A stretch of DNA of 64,000 nucleotides from contig NZ_JAAALO010000003.1 in NCBI RefSeq assembly GCF_009908295.1, forward strand, positions 434,001-498,000. The letters are read 5' to 3'. The position numbers were made by a program, and so were the translations under genes. The stretch comes from Micromonospora rubida. GTDB lineage: Bacteria; Actinomycetota; Actinomycetes; Mycobacteriales; Micromonosporaceae. How positions within the stretch are numbered: the stretch's first letter is position 1; every line of letters starts with the position of its first letter. Of the stretch, positions 34,701-42,570 are shown piece after piece. The notes under the pieces were generated by a model. That model saw only the letters and a program-made list of their open reading frames with translations. It had not been told where the DNA came from and searched no databases.

Positions 34701-34769
34701 GTGGTGGAGCTGGCCGCCGAGCTGGTGGGTGATCAGGTGCTCGTAGATGCCCCGCTCAAGATCCGTCAC
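31701..34769 (-). CDS. PLD-nuclease / DEAD-box helicase / DUF3427 protein
   Basis: A 1022-residue multi-domain protein typical of defence islands. A phospholipase-D-like nuclease comes first (IKWHGLRIVEPAIREL, HAKAWLFRRG ... GSSNLSKAAL with the HxK near residue 219). An SF2 helicase follows: MATGTGKTVVAALDYRR (about 345), VDEFHHAE (DExH, about 432), LLGLTATPDRADGG, and QQLGRGLRLDDDK (about 640). The last ~350 residues, with YTLE-free segments such as RYSRNEACAAF and the C-terminal beta-rich part, fit DUF3427. The family acts in anti-phage or restriction contexts. It lies 140 nt after darG in the same direction and may belong to that unit. Confidence 0.9.
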   Translation of the reverse strand: MTDLERGIYEHLITHQLGGQLHHLDPALVQHRPLDPADSYEHLTRHLATLISRALQAVPNGDDKIHRQVDLANRLATAIADLNSDAAGPNDQVADARNLLHAIAAPPTPPAQPAFPQRPTTPLSTGALLVNGRHQPRIGHEVTHEMASAGHVDLLCAFIKWHGLRIVEPAIRELIGRGGKLRVITTTYLGATDQRALDRLAELGADVKVSYETRTTRLHAKAWLFRRGNGTTTAYVGSSNLSKAALVDGVEWNVRISNIEQPHVIDTFTATFEDYWNDPAFESYEPGRDAERLRQALRGERSDDGVTQISNLDVRPYPYQAEILADLDAERQVHGRHRNLVVMATGTGKTVVAALDYRRLHRGKTVDSLLFVAHQEQILKQSLATFRQVMGDGSFGELLVGGKEPTDWRHVFASIQSLHRREINPEAYDMVIVDEFHHAEAPTYAQLLDRLEPRVLLGLTATPDRADGGDVRRWFDGHAAVELHLWEALERQLLAPFQYFGLHDDVDLSHLRWKRGLGYDLGDLGGVYTGNEARARLILKAVRDKVDVDRMRALGFCVGIGHAEFMADWFTRRGVPSAAVTSRADRAGRSRDELLREFKAGKLRVLFTVDLFNEGVDLPMVDTILMLRPTESATIFLQQLGRGLRLDDDKPCLTVLDFIGGQHANFRFDLRWRALTGVTRRAIRDAVEQGFPSLPSGCHVELDRVAKEVVLSNLKSAMPTSKKGLVAELRQLGDVSLAGFLRETGLEIEDVYRSASVGGWTGLRRLAGLEASTPGSDDRELGRAVGRMLHLDDTDRLDLLARVAAGERPAAGRLWNMLHFDLWGPNASLASRDERVARLWAEPARCVELRQVAEVLRERIHRVTTRAGALRVHARYSRNEACAAFGMPNPGSLREGVKWLESERADLFFVTLVKSEQHYSPTTMYADRAITDRLFQWESQSTTSSVSTTGQRYVNHEKQGSTVHLFVRETRVPDRDLGAPAYLYAGPMAYQEHSGDRPMRIVWELAHPLPADMYSAARTIAA

Positions 34770-34909
34770 TCCGGCAACCTAACGAGCGAAGACGAGTCGT
34801 GCTGTCCCTCCAGCGCTACACACCAGCGGCGAGTCGTCAGGGCCGGGAGTAGTACCGGGTTCGGCAGCTCGCTGATCCGCGCTGCCCGGTCGGTCGGGGT
34901 CTGACCCCG

Positions 34910-35995
34910 TCAAGCCGAGGACGTCACCGTGCTCGGTAAGAGACCGGCCGACGCCAACCGTTCGTAGGCCGTCGTGACGTGTGCTGGAGTGAAGAGGCGG
35001 GCCTTGCGTCCGCTCCACGCCCTAACCCGCTCGATCAACACCTCGATCTCGTGCGTGGGCGGATGCGCCTGCGCGGCGTAGTGCACGGTGGCGAGTAGCT
35101 CAAGGCTGTACGGTGCCTCAAACCCCTGGACAAGTACGGCAAGTCGTTCGGGAGCGGCCGAGATCGGCTGGCCGGGCACGTCGAACCACGCGTTGACGGC
35201 CTCGCTCGTCCCTCCGGTTAAGTGAATAGGACGTAGCTCCTCGACCCGGGATGAACGGTCACCGAACCCAACCAGGTAGTGCCCCTCCAGGCGGTCAAGG
35301 ACGTGATTCAGGCTCTCCGCGTAGGGTCCGTACCGCCCGCGAGTAAAGGAGAGACGGAACGGCTCTCCAAACACCTGGAGAAAGTAGGCGATCTTCTGGA
35401 TCTCCAGGGTCGTGATGCCTTCTCGCGGTTCCAGCGCACAGGACTGGTCGAGATACCGCTCGATGGCCCGTAGCAAGGTGGCGCGTCCAGGGGTCAGCGG
35501 AGGCTTCGGAGTAGCGACTGGCATATCGGACGGCTCGGGGGCGCCCTCCGGGGGGAACAACAGCACCCGGACGTTGGGCAGCTCGACGAAGGCTTGCTCG
35601 ATCATCGGTCGGATTTGCTCCCAGTCGAGCCCACCGTTACCGCAGCCGAGTGCGGGCACCGCGACCGAGGAGATTTGGCGTTCACGCACCACACGGACGA
35701 GGTCGGTGAGGCCGGCCTCGATGTCCTCCAGCTTCGAGGTTGCCCGCCAGTGGCCCTTGGTAGGGAAGTTGATCACATACCGGCGAGGGCCGAGGCGGGT
35801 GGAGTCGAACAGGAACATCTCGCCCAACTGGACTCTTTTTGCAGCACAAGCCGCCCGGTAGGCCGCGTAGTTAGCGGGGTAGGCGCGCTTGAACTGAAGA
35901 GCGATTCCCTTGCCCATCACGCCTACGGTGTTGACCGTGTTGACCAGCGCTTCGGCGTCAGCGGTCAGTAGGTTGCCGTGGCTGACGATGATCAT
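34910..35995 (-). CDS. darG: DarG antitoxin: macrodomain ADP-ribosylglycohydrolase
   Basis: A 361-residue protein. The N-terminal macrodomain (residues 1-150) has GNLLTADAEALVNTVNTVGV, MGKGIALQFKRAYP and VPALGCGNGGLDW, the ligand-binding loops of the DarG type, able to remove ADP-ribose from DNA thymidine. The C-terminal ~190 residues (ITTLEIQKIAYFLQVFG, FTRGRYGPYAESLNHVLD) form the second domain that binds and blocks DarT. Its ATG overlaps the darT stop by 4 nt (35992-35995). DarTG is a toxin-antitoxin system shown to abort phage infection. Both catalytic and toxin-binding parts look complete. Confidence 0.93.
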   Translation of the reverse strand: MIIVSHGNLLTADAEALVNTVNTVGVMGKGIALQFKRAYPANYAAYRAACAAKRVQLGEMFLFDSTRLGPRRYVINFPTKGHWRATSKLEDIEAGLTDLVRVVRERQISSVAVPALGCGNGGLDWEQIRPMIEQAFVELPNVRVLLFPPEGAPEPSDMPVATPKPPLTPGRATLLRAIERYLDQSCALEPREGITTLEIQKIAYFLQVFGEPFRLSFTRGRYGPYAESLNHVLDRLEGHYLVGFGDRSSRVEELRPIHLTGGTSEAVNAWFDVPGQPISAAPERLAVLVQGFEAPYSLELLATVHYAAQAHPPTHEIEVLIERVRAWSGRKARLFTPAHVTTAYERLASAGLLPSTVTSSA

Positions 35996-36681
35996 TCGCG
36001 CACCTCCCTCCGTTGGTATCCGTAGTACCAGTCCGGTCTGACACCAACGTACGCGTCGATGATGCCAGCAGCGCGGAGGACCTGCGTCAACTGTTCCTGT
36101 CGTGCTGGCGTCCGTACGGCGTACCCGGTCAGCAGGCCGAGAGGAAACTCACGATGAATCAGGAACTCGGCCATCCTTCTGCGAACACGGTCCGGATCCT
36201 CCGGGGTGTTCCTCCAGATCCGCTCCTTGAGTAGCGGCCAGTCGACCAGGTCGGCCAGATCGTTGAGGGCGGGGGAGAACCGAGTGAGGGTGGCGGCGCA
36301 GTTGCCGTCGCTCGCGACCCATCCCAGCTCGGCGGCGTGAACCAGCTCCACCGAACTCACGAGATAGACCAACGGGTCGTCTCCGCCCGGATAGCAGCCC
36401 ACCTTGCCGTCCCTGTGCTCGCAAGCGATCCGGAACATCATGGGTGACTGCGGGGCGAAGTAGAACGGCACGTAGTCAGCGACGACACCGCCGGGCGGGC
36501 AGGGGACCGGCCTCGCCCGCCGGCTTGCCTTGATGTCGATGGCACCAACGTTTGTGGCCAGCCAGCTGCCGACCCCGTTGTCGGCGAACAGCCGGCCGGC
36601 GGTGAGGACGGCCGGCAGATTGTCGATATGGGTGAAGTGCATGATCAGGTGCTGCTTCGCCGGCCTGGCCGTCCCCGCCAT
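35992..36681 (-). CDS. darT: DarT toxin: DNA thymidine ADP-ribosyltransferase
   Basis: A 229-residue DUF4433/DarT protein. It has the NAD-binding start HFTHIDNLPAVLTAG, the conserved ASRRARPVPC and YVPFYFAPQSPMMFRI elements, and the catalytic Glu within RRMAEFLIHREFP (about residue 170). DarT transfers ADP-ribose from NAD to thymidine in a short ssDNA motif, which stops replication. It is followed by its antitoxin gene with ATGA overlap. Only 3 nt separate it from the upstream Mrr-like endonuclease gene, so the three are one transcript. All expected motifs are present, so it should be active. Confidence 0.93.
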   Translation of the reverse strand: MAGTARPAKQHLIMHFTHIDNLPAVLTAGRLFADNGVGSWLATNVGAIDIKASRRARPVPCPPGGVVADYVPFYFAPQSPMMFRIACEHRDGKVGCYPGGDDPLVYLVSSVELVHAAELGWVASDGNCAATLTRFSPALNDLADLVDWPLLKERIWRNTPEDPDRVRRRMAEFLIHREFPLGLLTGYAVRTPARQEQLTQVLRAAGIIDAYVGVRPDWYYGYQRREVRE

Positions 36682-36684
36682 GAC

Positions 36685-38283
36685 TTAGTCCAGGTCGCTT
36701 GGGTCGATCCGGGCCTTCACATCAGCGTGTTCGGCGAGGAGGTACAGCAGGTTGGAGCCGTCGATGAGCTCCAGTGGCTTTCCAGAAGCGAACTCGTACG
36801 AGGTAGGACCGTAGCCGCTCGTGGTAACCAGGATGCCCTTTGAGGCACCCTCGTTCTGCAGCGTGCCGAACAGGTCCCGCACGGAGGACACGTCGACCGT
36901 GTTGCGATAGCGCTTGGCCTGGATGACGACTTTGCCGCCAAAGATCGGCCGCGGGTCGAAGGCTACGCAGTCGACCCCGCCGTCCCGCGATGCCCGGGTC
37001 TGCTTGGTGTCGAGGCCCATCTTCGCGAAGAGGTTCTGGATCAGGCTCTCGAACTCGGTCGGGGTGAGCTTCAGCAGGTTCGGTCGTTGGTCGAGGTCGG
37101 CTAGCACGTCGACCTCATCGACGAACCGCTTGTCGACCATGTCGAACTCCAGCACTGGCCGAACCGGTGCCAGCTCGGCGGGGCGCTTCGATACCGAGGC
37201 GTTGAGGTGCGCCAGGCAGGCGAGGGGCTCGACCAGGCGCAGGTTCAGCTCGGTGAACACCTCACGCGTGGTCCGCAGGGTCACCAGGCACGGCTGCACG
37301 GATGCACCGGTCCGTGGATCGGTCGTATCGACGATGCCGTTGAACACCACCGTGTCGACGAGTCCGGACCGGTCAGCCTCGAACAGCTCGTGCACGGTCC
37401 TCAGGGTGACCTGCGCGACGAGCGTGGCGTACCGCTCTTTGATCTCCTTGGCAGGGCGGGCGGTAGTGGTGATTTCGTCGCGGGCCTCGACGTAGCGGTA
37501 CTCGCGGACCGTCGGGATAACGTCCAGAGTCGGTAGGTGGTATTCCACCACCAACTGCCGCGACTCCGGCACGTACGCTAGGCGGTAGTGCTGCGGGAAG
37601 TCGTCCGGGTAGACGGAGTTGCCCAGCACCATGCCGAAGTATTCGACGACGACGGTGGGATCGGCAGCGGCGAAGGCCGCCGCGAAGCGGTCGATCTCCG
37701 CGTTGTGCGCACTGATCTCGGCGTCGACCTTGGCGCACTGCTGCTGGTAACGCTGGTGGGCTGCGGAGAGCCGCCGCTGCCGGTCGGCCTCGGCGGCGGC
37801 GTGCTGGGCCTGCGCCTGGGCGAACGCCTGCTGCGCTCCGGCGAGCTGCTGCTGGTGTCTTGCCTGACCACCGAACATCTTGCTGAGCCCGCTCGGGGCA
37901 GGCGGCTCGAATCGCCGCCAGTCGGGCGGCGCCAAGGGGGTGCCGAGTGTGCCGGGGGTGAACGGCCTGTGCTGTGCCGACTTCCGGAGCCTTCTGAGGT
38001 CGATGTGATCATCGACGTCGAGCGTGGCAACCAGCAGGGTGTCCAGCTCATCGAGATGGGCCTGGAGGCCCGAGTTGTCGACGGCGATCTCGGCGACACG
38101 TGCCTCGACGTACAACCGCTTGCGCTCACGCTCGTTGGCGAGTGCGGTGCGCTGTGCGGCCTTCATTGCGCGCTCGGCCTCTCGGCGAAGTTGCTGGTGG
38201 TGCCGGTATGCAGCGGCTTGAGCCTGCGTCTGGGCGCGCACCTGCCGTGCGTGCGCCCGCTGCATCTCCTTGAGGATGCCCAC
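36685..38283 (-). CDS. Mrr-like restriction endonuclease with coiled coil
   Basis: A 532-residue protein. The N-terminal 200 residues are Ala/Gln/Arg-rich and predicted coiled coil, followed by a ~200-residue region of no known family (VVEYFGMVLGNSVYPDDFP). The C-terminal 120 residues are an Mrr_cat domain: LLKLTPTEFESLIQNLFAKMG, ASRDGGVDCVAFD, VVIQAKRYRNTV, a D...QxK version of the PD-(D/E)XK active site used by type IV enzymes that cut modified DNA. GTG at 38283 (VGILKEMQRAHARQ) has AGGA 5 nt upstream; an ATG at 38331 in the same frame is the alternative. It is the first gene of the darTG operon, an unusual position. Confidence 0.88.
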   Translation of the reverse strand: MGILKEMQRAHARQVRAQTQAQAAAYRHHQQLRREAERAMKAAQRTALANERERKRLYVEARVAEIAVDNSGLQAHLDELDTLLVATLDVDDHIDLRRLRKSAQHRPFTPGTLGTPLAPPDWRRFEPPAPSGLSKMFGGQARHQQQLAGAQQAFAQAQAQHAAAEADRQRRLSAAHQRYQQQCAKVDAEISAHNAEIDRFAAAFAAADPTVVVEYFGMVLGNSVYPDDFPQHYRLAYVPESRQLVVEYHLPTLDVIPTVREYRYVEARDEITTTARPAKEIKERYATLVAQVTLRTVHELFEADRSGLVDTVVFNGIVDTTDPRTGASVQPCLVTLRTTREVFTELNLRLVEPLACLAHLNASVSKRPAELAPVRPVLEFDMVDKRFVDEVDVLADLDQRPNLLKLTPTEFESLIQNLFAKMGLDTKQTRASRDGGVDCVAFDPRPIFGGKVVIQAKRYRNTVDVSSVRDLFGTLQNEGASKGILVTTSGYGPTSYEFASGKPLELIDGSNLLYLLAEHADVKARIDPSDLD

Positions 38284-38537
38284 GTCAGTCCTATGTGTTG
38301 CGAGGGAAGGCGGAGCCGACACCATAGCCACTACGCGTCCAGTCGAACACCCTGCGCGACGGTGTCCGCGACTCTAGTCAACAGTCCAACGGCTGATTTG
38401 CCCCACTTGAGGACTTCTAAATGTCAGATCCCGGACTCAAGGCTCCAAGATGCATTGGGACGCAAGGTGTGGATCTCCCGAGCTACTCGACCTGCGATGA
38501 GGCAAGTCAGCCGGCTCGGAGGGCTCACTCGGTCGCC
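38284..38537. other. Promoter-side spacer of lower GC
   Basis: Upstream of the Mrr-darTG operon and before the helicase fragment. The stretch is less GC-rich than its neighbours (for example AGTCAACAGTCCAACGGCTG, ACTTCTAAATGTCAGATCCC). No gene or terminator is recognised; the operon promoter should lie here, on the minus strand. Confidence 0.4.
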
Positions 38538-38844
38538 AAGTGGGCCATGGTCACCGGCGGCTCTTGGCCGTGGGCGATTGTGGATGAGGCCTACCAGATG
38601 CGGTCGGACGCCTTGTTGCGGGTGGAGGGCAGGTTCGAGCGGGCGTTGTTCGTGGGGGATCCTGGGCAGCTCGATCCGTTCTCGACGGTCGAGACCGCGC
38701 GGTGGACGGGGTTGACCTGGGATCCGATGCAGTCCGCGGTGGCGGTGCTGCTGCGGCACAATCCGGAGCTGCCGGTGTCGTGGCGGCTGCCCGCGTCGGC
38801 GGCGCCGGTGGTCGCGGCGCCGTTCTACCCGTTCACCGGGTTCC
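38538..38844 (+). pseudogene. Internal fragment of SF1 helicase gene (partial duplicate)
   Basis: This stretch matches 42946-43267 of the intact helicase downstream, at protein level almost residue for residue: WAM[V/I]T.GSWPWAIVDEAYQM, RFERALFVGDPGQLDPFSTV, WTGLTWDPMQSAVAVLLRHN. A 12-nt piece coding VHRL is missing, in frame. Neither Walker A before it nor motifs V/VI after it are present, and both flanks are unrelated sequence, so it is a relic. It lies in the same orientation as its relative, 4.1 kb away, and the two bracket the metalloprotease and the ADP-ribosyltransferase-like genes. Confidence 0.85.
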
Positions 38845-38940
38845 TCTTACGAGACGGATCAGGAATTTCCTCTGGCGCTGGCAGCGCGACCGGGCGCGAG
38901 CGCGACACGACGGACTACTGGGTGATCCCCGATAAAGGGG

Positions 38941-38977
38941 CCGGGCACCCGCCACCAGAGCGGTGACAGGTGCCCGG
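38941..38977. terminator. Hairpin after the metalloprotease gene
   Basis: CCGGGCACC at 38941-38949 pairs with GGTGCCCGG at 38969-38977 over a 19-nt loop, beginning 17 nt past the stop of the minus-strand protease gene. Confidence 0.65.
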
Positions 38978-38993
38978 GGTTGTGCGGGTCAGG

Positions 38994-41210
38994 TCAGGCG
39001 GGGCCGCCCGGCTGGACCACTCCGTTGACCTTCAGCGTGTACGGCGCGTACTGGTTGACCTGCTCGGTCGGCTCGTCGTAGGCGACCACGGCGACGACCT
39101 TCGGGAACAGGCTGAGCAGGGCCAGCTGCGCCCGGCTCAGCGTCAGGCTCGACTTGCCGTCGAACTCGAACTGCGCGGCGATCGAGTGCTTCTCGTCGAT
39201 GCCGATGAGCCGCAGGTTCCAGTTGTTGACGGTGATCGGCTTGATCTCCGTCGGCGAGTCGAACGGGGCGAGGCTGGTGCCGTCGCTGACCGCCGTGCCG
39301 CCGACGGTGATGTCGTCGACCAGCAGGCCGCCCTCGTTGACGCCGCCGTCGCTGACGTAGCGGAAGCCGAGCAGGATCGTCTTGCCGGCGTACGCGGACA
39401 GGTCGTACGAGTGCGCCTCGAACCCGTCGGTCGTCCCGTTGAGCGCCGGCCCGAACGGCCCGTCGATCGTCTTGTCGCCCGGGATGGCGGTGTAGCTCGC
39501 GCCGCCGTCGGTGGAGACGGTGACGTAGCCGTAGTCGAAGCCGAACTCCGCACCGTACTTGGCGGCGAAGCGCAGCGTCGGGTCGGCGGTCGGCACGGCG
39601 ACCGACGTGACCGCCGCGGAGTCGGTGTTGTTGCCGTTCCCGGACCACAGGACCGGGTTGCCGGGGCGGTCCGGGTCGTTCGGCACGACGGTCCACGACA
39701 GCGGCAGCGGCGGCAGCGTCTTGGTGCCCGCGAACGACAGCGACCGCAGGTCACGGCCGCGCAGGAGCTGCCCGTCGGCCTTCTGCAGCGGCACGAAGTC
39801 GGCCCCGTTCGGCGCCGCCCCGGGGGTGGCGTTGGCGGCCGGGTTGGCCAGGTTGACCGTGGAGCGCAGGCTCGGCGTGGTCACCCGGCTCTTCGGTACG
39901 CCGAGCATGATCCCGCGCCGCGAGTCCCCGACGATCTTGTCGACCAGCGTCATCGTCTGGTAGTCGTGGATGACCTGGTACATCTTGTTGACGCCCTTGG
40001 CCTTCAGCGCCGCGTCCAGGCTGGCCAGCCCCTGACGTTCGCCGTCCTTGTGCAGCCGGGAGATGATGTCCGTGCCGTACCGGTCGTACAGGAACTGCAT
40101 GAACGAGTACGCGTTGCCGTAGTCGGCGAGCACCGCGTTCGGGTTCGGGCTCTCGCCCCACAGGGTGAGCGAGTTCTCCGGGCCGCCGCAGTCCCGCGGG
40201 TTGACGTTGTACGGCGTCTGCACCGTGCCGAAGCCCTGGTAGCAGTAGAGGTGGCTGTCGGCGCCCCGGTCGAAGACGGTCGCCGTGGTGTCGACGTAGC
40301 CGGTCAGCGTCTGGGCGAAGTCGGCCAGGCCCTCGTTGATCCAGTTTCCCTCGAAGGGGTCGGTGTAGTAGTGCGCCAGGTGCTGCCACTCGTGGGCGAA
40401 CGTGCCCTCGTAGTTGAAGGGGCGGGCCGGGCGGCTGGTGCACAGGTCGTCGGTGGGCTCGTTGGGCGGGTTCGCCCCGGTGCGGTGGGCCCAGTCGAAC
40501 GCGTCGATGGTCATGACGTTGCGGTCGAACAGCTCGTTGAACTGGGCCGAGAAGAAGCCCGCGATGTAGGTCGGGCTGGCCGGGAACTGGTAGTAGTTGT
40601 CGTCCCGGACGTTGTCGATCAGGGTGACCGTCTTGTTGCCGCCGCCGGTGTAGTCGCCGCCGTTGCCGTTGGCGTCCGGCCCGAGCAGGGCGTTGGTGCC
40701 GTCACGGTCCGGCGGCGTGCTGAACGCGGCCGTCTCCTTCGGGTACATGTTGGTGTCGAACTCGTGGACGAAGCTCGCCACCTGCGCGTCGGTGATCTGC
40801 GTCGACGAGGGGATCTGGGTGCGGCAGTCGCCGGCCGGGAAGGCGATGTCGTTGGCGACCCACACCTCGACGTTGTTGCCCGAGCCCCGCAGCGTGTAGT
40901 CCTTGCGGTAGAGCTGGCCCTGGAGGTCGTCCATCCCGAGCCACTGCCGGACCGTGCCGACCGGCGGCGTCGTACCGGCGGACGTGGCCTTCGAACGCTC
41001 CTGCACGCGCGGCTGGTACCGGGCCGGCGTCTCGACCTTGCGGCCGTCCAGCGTGAAGTCCTTGCGGGTCAGCTCCCGGGTGTCGCTGGGCTGAGCCTGC
41101 TTCGCCACGGGCTTCGCGGGCGCGGCCGTCGCGGTGGACGCGGGAAGGACGCCCATAAGTGGTAGGACGAGTGTGATGGCTGCTGCACCGGCGATGCGGC
41201 TGCGTGCCAT
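38994..41210 (-). CDS. Secreted zinc metalloprotease, immune-inhibitor-A-like
   Basis: A 738-residue secreted protein. ATG at 41210 follows AGGGGGG and opens a signal peptide (RSRIAGAAAITLVLPLMGVLPASTATAAPA, cut near residue 30). A propeptide leads to a peptidase domain with HEWQH (about residue 270) and, 18 residues on, NEGLAD, whose Glu is the third zinc ligand, as in gluzincins. The C-terminal ~250 residues include a jelly-roll region of the M6 immune-inhibitor-A type (SWTVVPNDPDRPGNPVLWSG, VSTDGGASYTAIPG). It should degrade extracellular proteins. It looks out of place inside the defence region and is flanked by the two helicase copies. Confidence 0.85.
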   Translation of the reverse strand: MARSRIAGAAAITLVLPLMGVLPASTATAAPAKPVAKQAQPSDTRELTRKDFTLDGRKVETPARYQPRVQERSKATSAGTTPPVGTVRQWLGMDDLQGQLYRKDYTLRGSGNNVEVWVANDIAFPAGDCRTQIPSSTQITDAQVASFVHEFDTNMYPKETAAFSTPPDRDGTNALLGPDANGNGGDYTGGGNKTVTLIDNVRDDNYYQFPASPTYIAGFFSAQFNELFDRNVMTIDAFDWAHRTGANPPNEPTDDLCTSRPARPFNYEGTFAHEWQHLAHYYTDPFEGNWINEGLADFAQTLTGYVDTTATVFDRGADSHLYCYQGFGTVQTPYNVNPRDCGGPENSLTLWGESPNPNAVLADYGNAYSFMQFLYDRYGTDIISRLHKDGERQGLASLDAALKAKGVNKMYQVIHDYQTMTLVDKIVGDSRRGIMLGVPKSRVTTPSLRSTVNLANPAANATPGAAPNGADFVPLQKADGQLLRGRDLRSLSFAGTKTLPPLPLSWTVVPNDPDRPGNPVLWSGNGNNTDSAAVTSVAVPTADPTLRFAAKYGAEFGFDYGYVTVSTDGGASYTAIPGDKTIDGPFGPALNGTTDGFEAHSYDLSAYAGKTILLGFRYVSDGGVNEGGLLVDDITVGGTAVSDGTSLAPFDSPTEIKPITVNNWNLRLIGIDEKHSIAAQFEFDGKSSLTLSRAQLALLSLFPKVVAVVAYDEPTEQVNQYAPYTLKVNGVVQPGGPA

Positions 41211-41393
41211 GGGCCCCCCTCTGGGGATGATGTGAGTCCGGTTGACGGGGTCGCCGTCACAATCCACCGGGATGACATCCATGTTTGTATTGGCATTGAT
41301 TGCCTTTGGCAATCGTCCTACCGCGTGGTCCGTCTTCACCGAGTCGGCTCTCCCGCCCCGTGGACGCCGCGTCGTGAGCCGGTGCCCCGACTA

Positions 41394-42374
41394 CTAGAAG
41401 AAATTCGGTGCGACCGTGGTGGGCGCCGCGAAGCCGAGGTCGGCGTGTCGCCTGATGCGGAAGGAGAGCCCCTCCGGGAGGAAGGTGACCTCGTTCTCCG
41501 TGTCGTTGGCGAAGAACGAGAGCTGGTGCCCGACGGACTTCGGCCGTGCCGTCAGGTAGAGCGCGAAGATGCGGTGGTGCGGCACCACGGCCTCCGTCAC
41601 GACGTTGCCGTGGATCGTCTTGACCGTGTAGAGCGAGGACGACTCGAGCGCCCCCCGGGTGGCGGTCAGCGGCACGTCGTACACCTCCGAGGGGTTTCCG
41701 ATCTGCTCGGCGGTCAGTGCAGCGCCGTTGTCGACCCGGCGAAAGTACTCAAGGGCCGCCGTGCTCTCGGTGCGGACCACGGTGAGGGTCTCGGCGACGC
41801 TGTTGTTCGCCGGGAACGTGGTGTGGCGCAGCAGCAGCTGGGTCAGGGCGTGCCAGGTGATGACGGCCTGGCGCAGGTGGCGTTCCCGTAGTGCCTCGTC
41901 GCCCCTCGGCGCGAGGCCGAGGTACTTAGCCCGCAGGGCGGCGATGTCGTCCTTGGCCACGCTCCAGGGCTTCGCCGTGTCGTTGAGCTGCTTCCAGAAG
42001 TAGCTGTCGGGCCCGGGAGCCGTCCGCTGCCGGACCAGGAACTCCTTGACGATCTGCACCATCGGCGCCCACGACGAGTTTTCCACCCCCGAGGCGTACC
42101 CGACGACCAGGGAGATGATGTCGTCGGCGTCGCCCGGGAAGGTCTCCCTGATGTAGGTCTCGTAGGCGGCGACCGCCGACCCTTCGCCCCGCAGGGAACC
42201 GAACGGACGCCCGTCCTCGCTCGTCAACAGGTACGCGTCGTGGGCTCCTCGCCCCAGCGTCTGGGTCAGCAGCCGGGCGATGCCGGCCCGCTCCATGCCG
42301 GTCATGTGCCCGGTGAGTTCGTCGATGTAGGCGGGGCTCCACCTGTCGTCAATCATCTTCTCCCGCAGCGGCAT
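41394..42374 (-). CDS. Probable ADP-ribosyltransferase (R-S-E type)
   Basis: A 326-residue protein without a signal peptide. The last ~120 residues fit the ART exoenzyme (VIP2/C3-like) fold in motif order: YFRRVDNG (Arg, about 210), then VYDVPLTATRG at the STS position (about 235, here TAT), then ENEVTFLPEGLSFRI (about 290) giving the catalytic ExE. The first 200 residues are helical (ALTQLLLRHTTFPAN and others) and unknown. ATG at 42374 is preceded by GAGGGAG at 6 nt. It would modify a protein or small molecule with NAD. It is head to head with the helicase gene at 42571 and could act with it. The ART call is from motifs only. Confidence 0.5.
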   Translation of the reverse strand: MPLREKMIDDRWSPAYIDELTGHMTGMERAGIARLLTQTLGRGAHDAYLLTSEDGRPFGSLRGEGSAVAAYETYIRETFPGDADDIISLVVGYASGVENSSWAPMVQIVKEFLVRQRTAPGPDSYFWKQLNDTAKPWSVAKDDIAALRAKYLGLAPRGDEALRERHLRQAVITWHALTQLLLRHTTFPANNSVAETLTVVRTESTAALEYFRRVDNGAALTAEQIGNPSEVYDVPLTATRGALESSSLYTVKTIHGNVVTEAVVPHHRIFALYLTARPKSVGHQLSFFANDTENEVTFLPEGLSFRIRRHADLGFAAPTTVAPNFF

Positions 42375-42570
42375 CCGCGACTCCCTCGGCTCGGCACCGG
42401 CACGTGCCGGCCCGGTCGAGGATGCGGCCCGTGCGTGCGGTGTGCTGTCGTGAAGTCGATTCGCCGTTGTCCGGATCGCGTCGGTGTCGCCTGTCCACGA
42501 TTGTCGGGCTCGCCGACGGCGATTCGCGGTGCCGGTAGTGTCCCGGAGAGCGATGGTGGGAGGGGCGTCG

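Noticed and set aside
38421..38966. Complete gene around the helicase fragment
   Set aside because: Only 38538-38844 is helicase; the N- and C-terminal parts of the open frame are unrelated and have no ribosome binding site, so a functional protein is unlikely.
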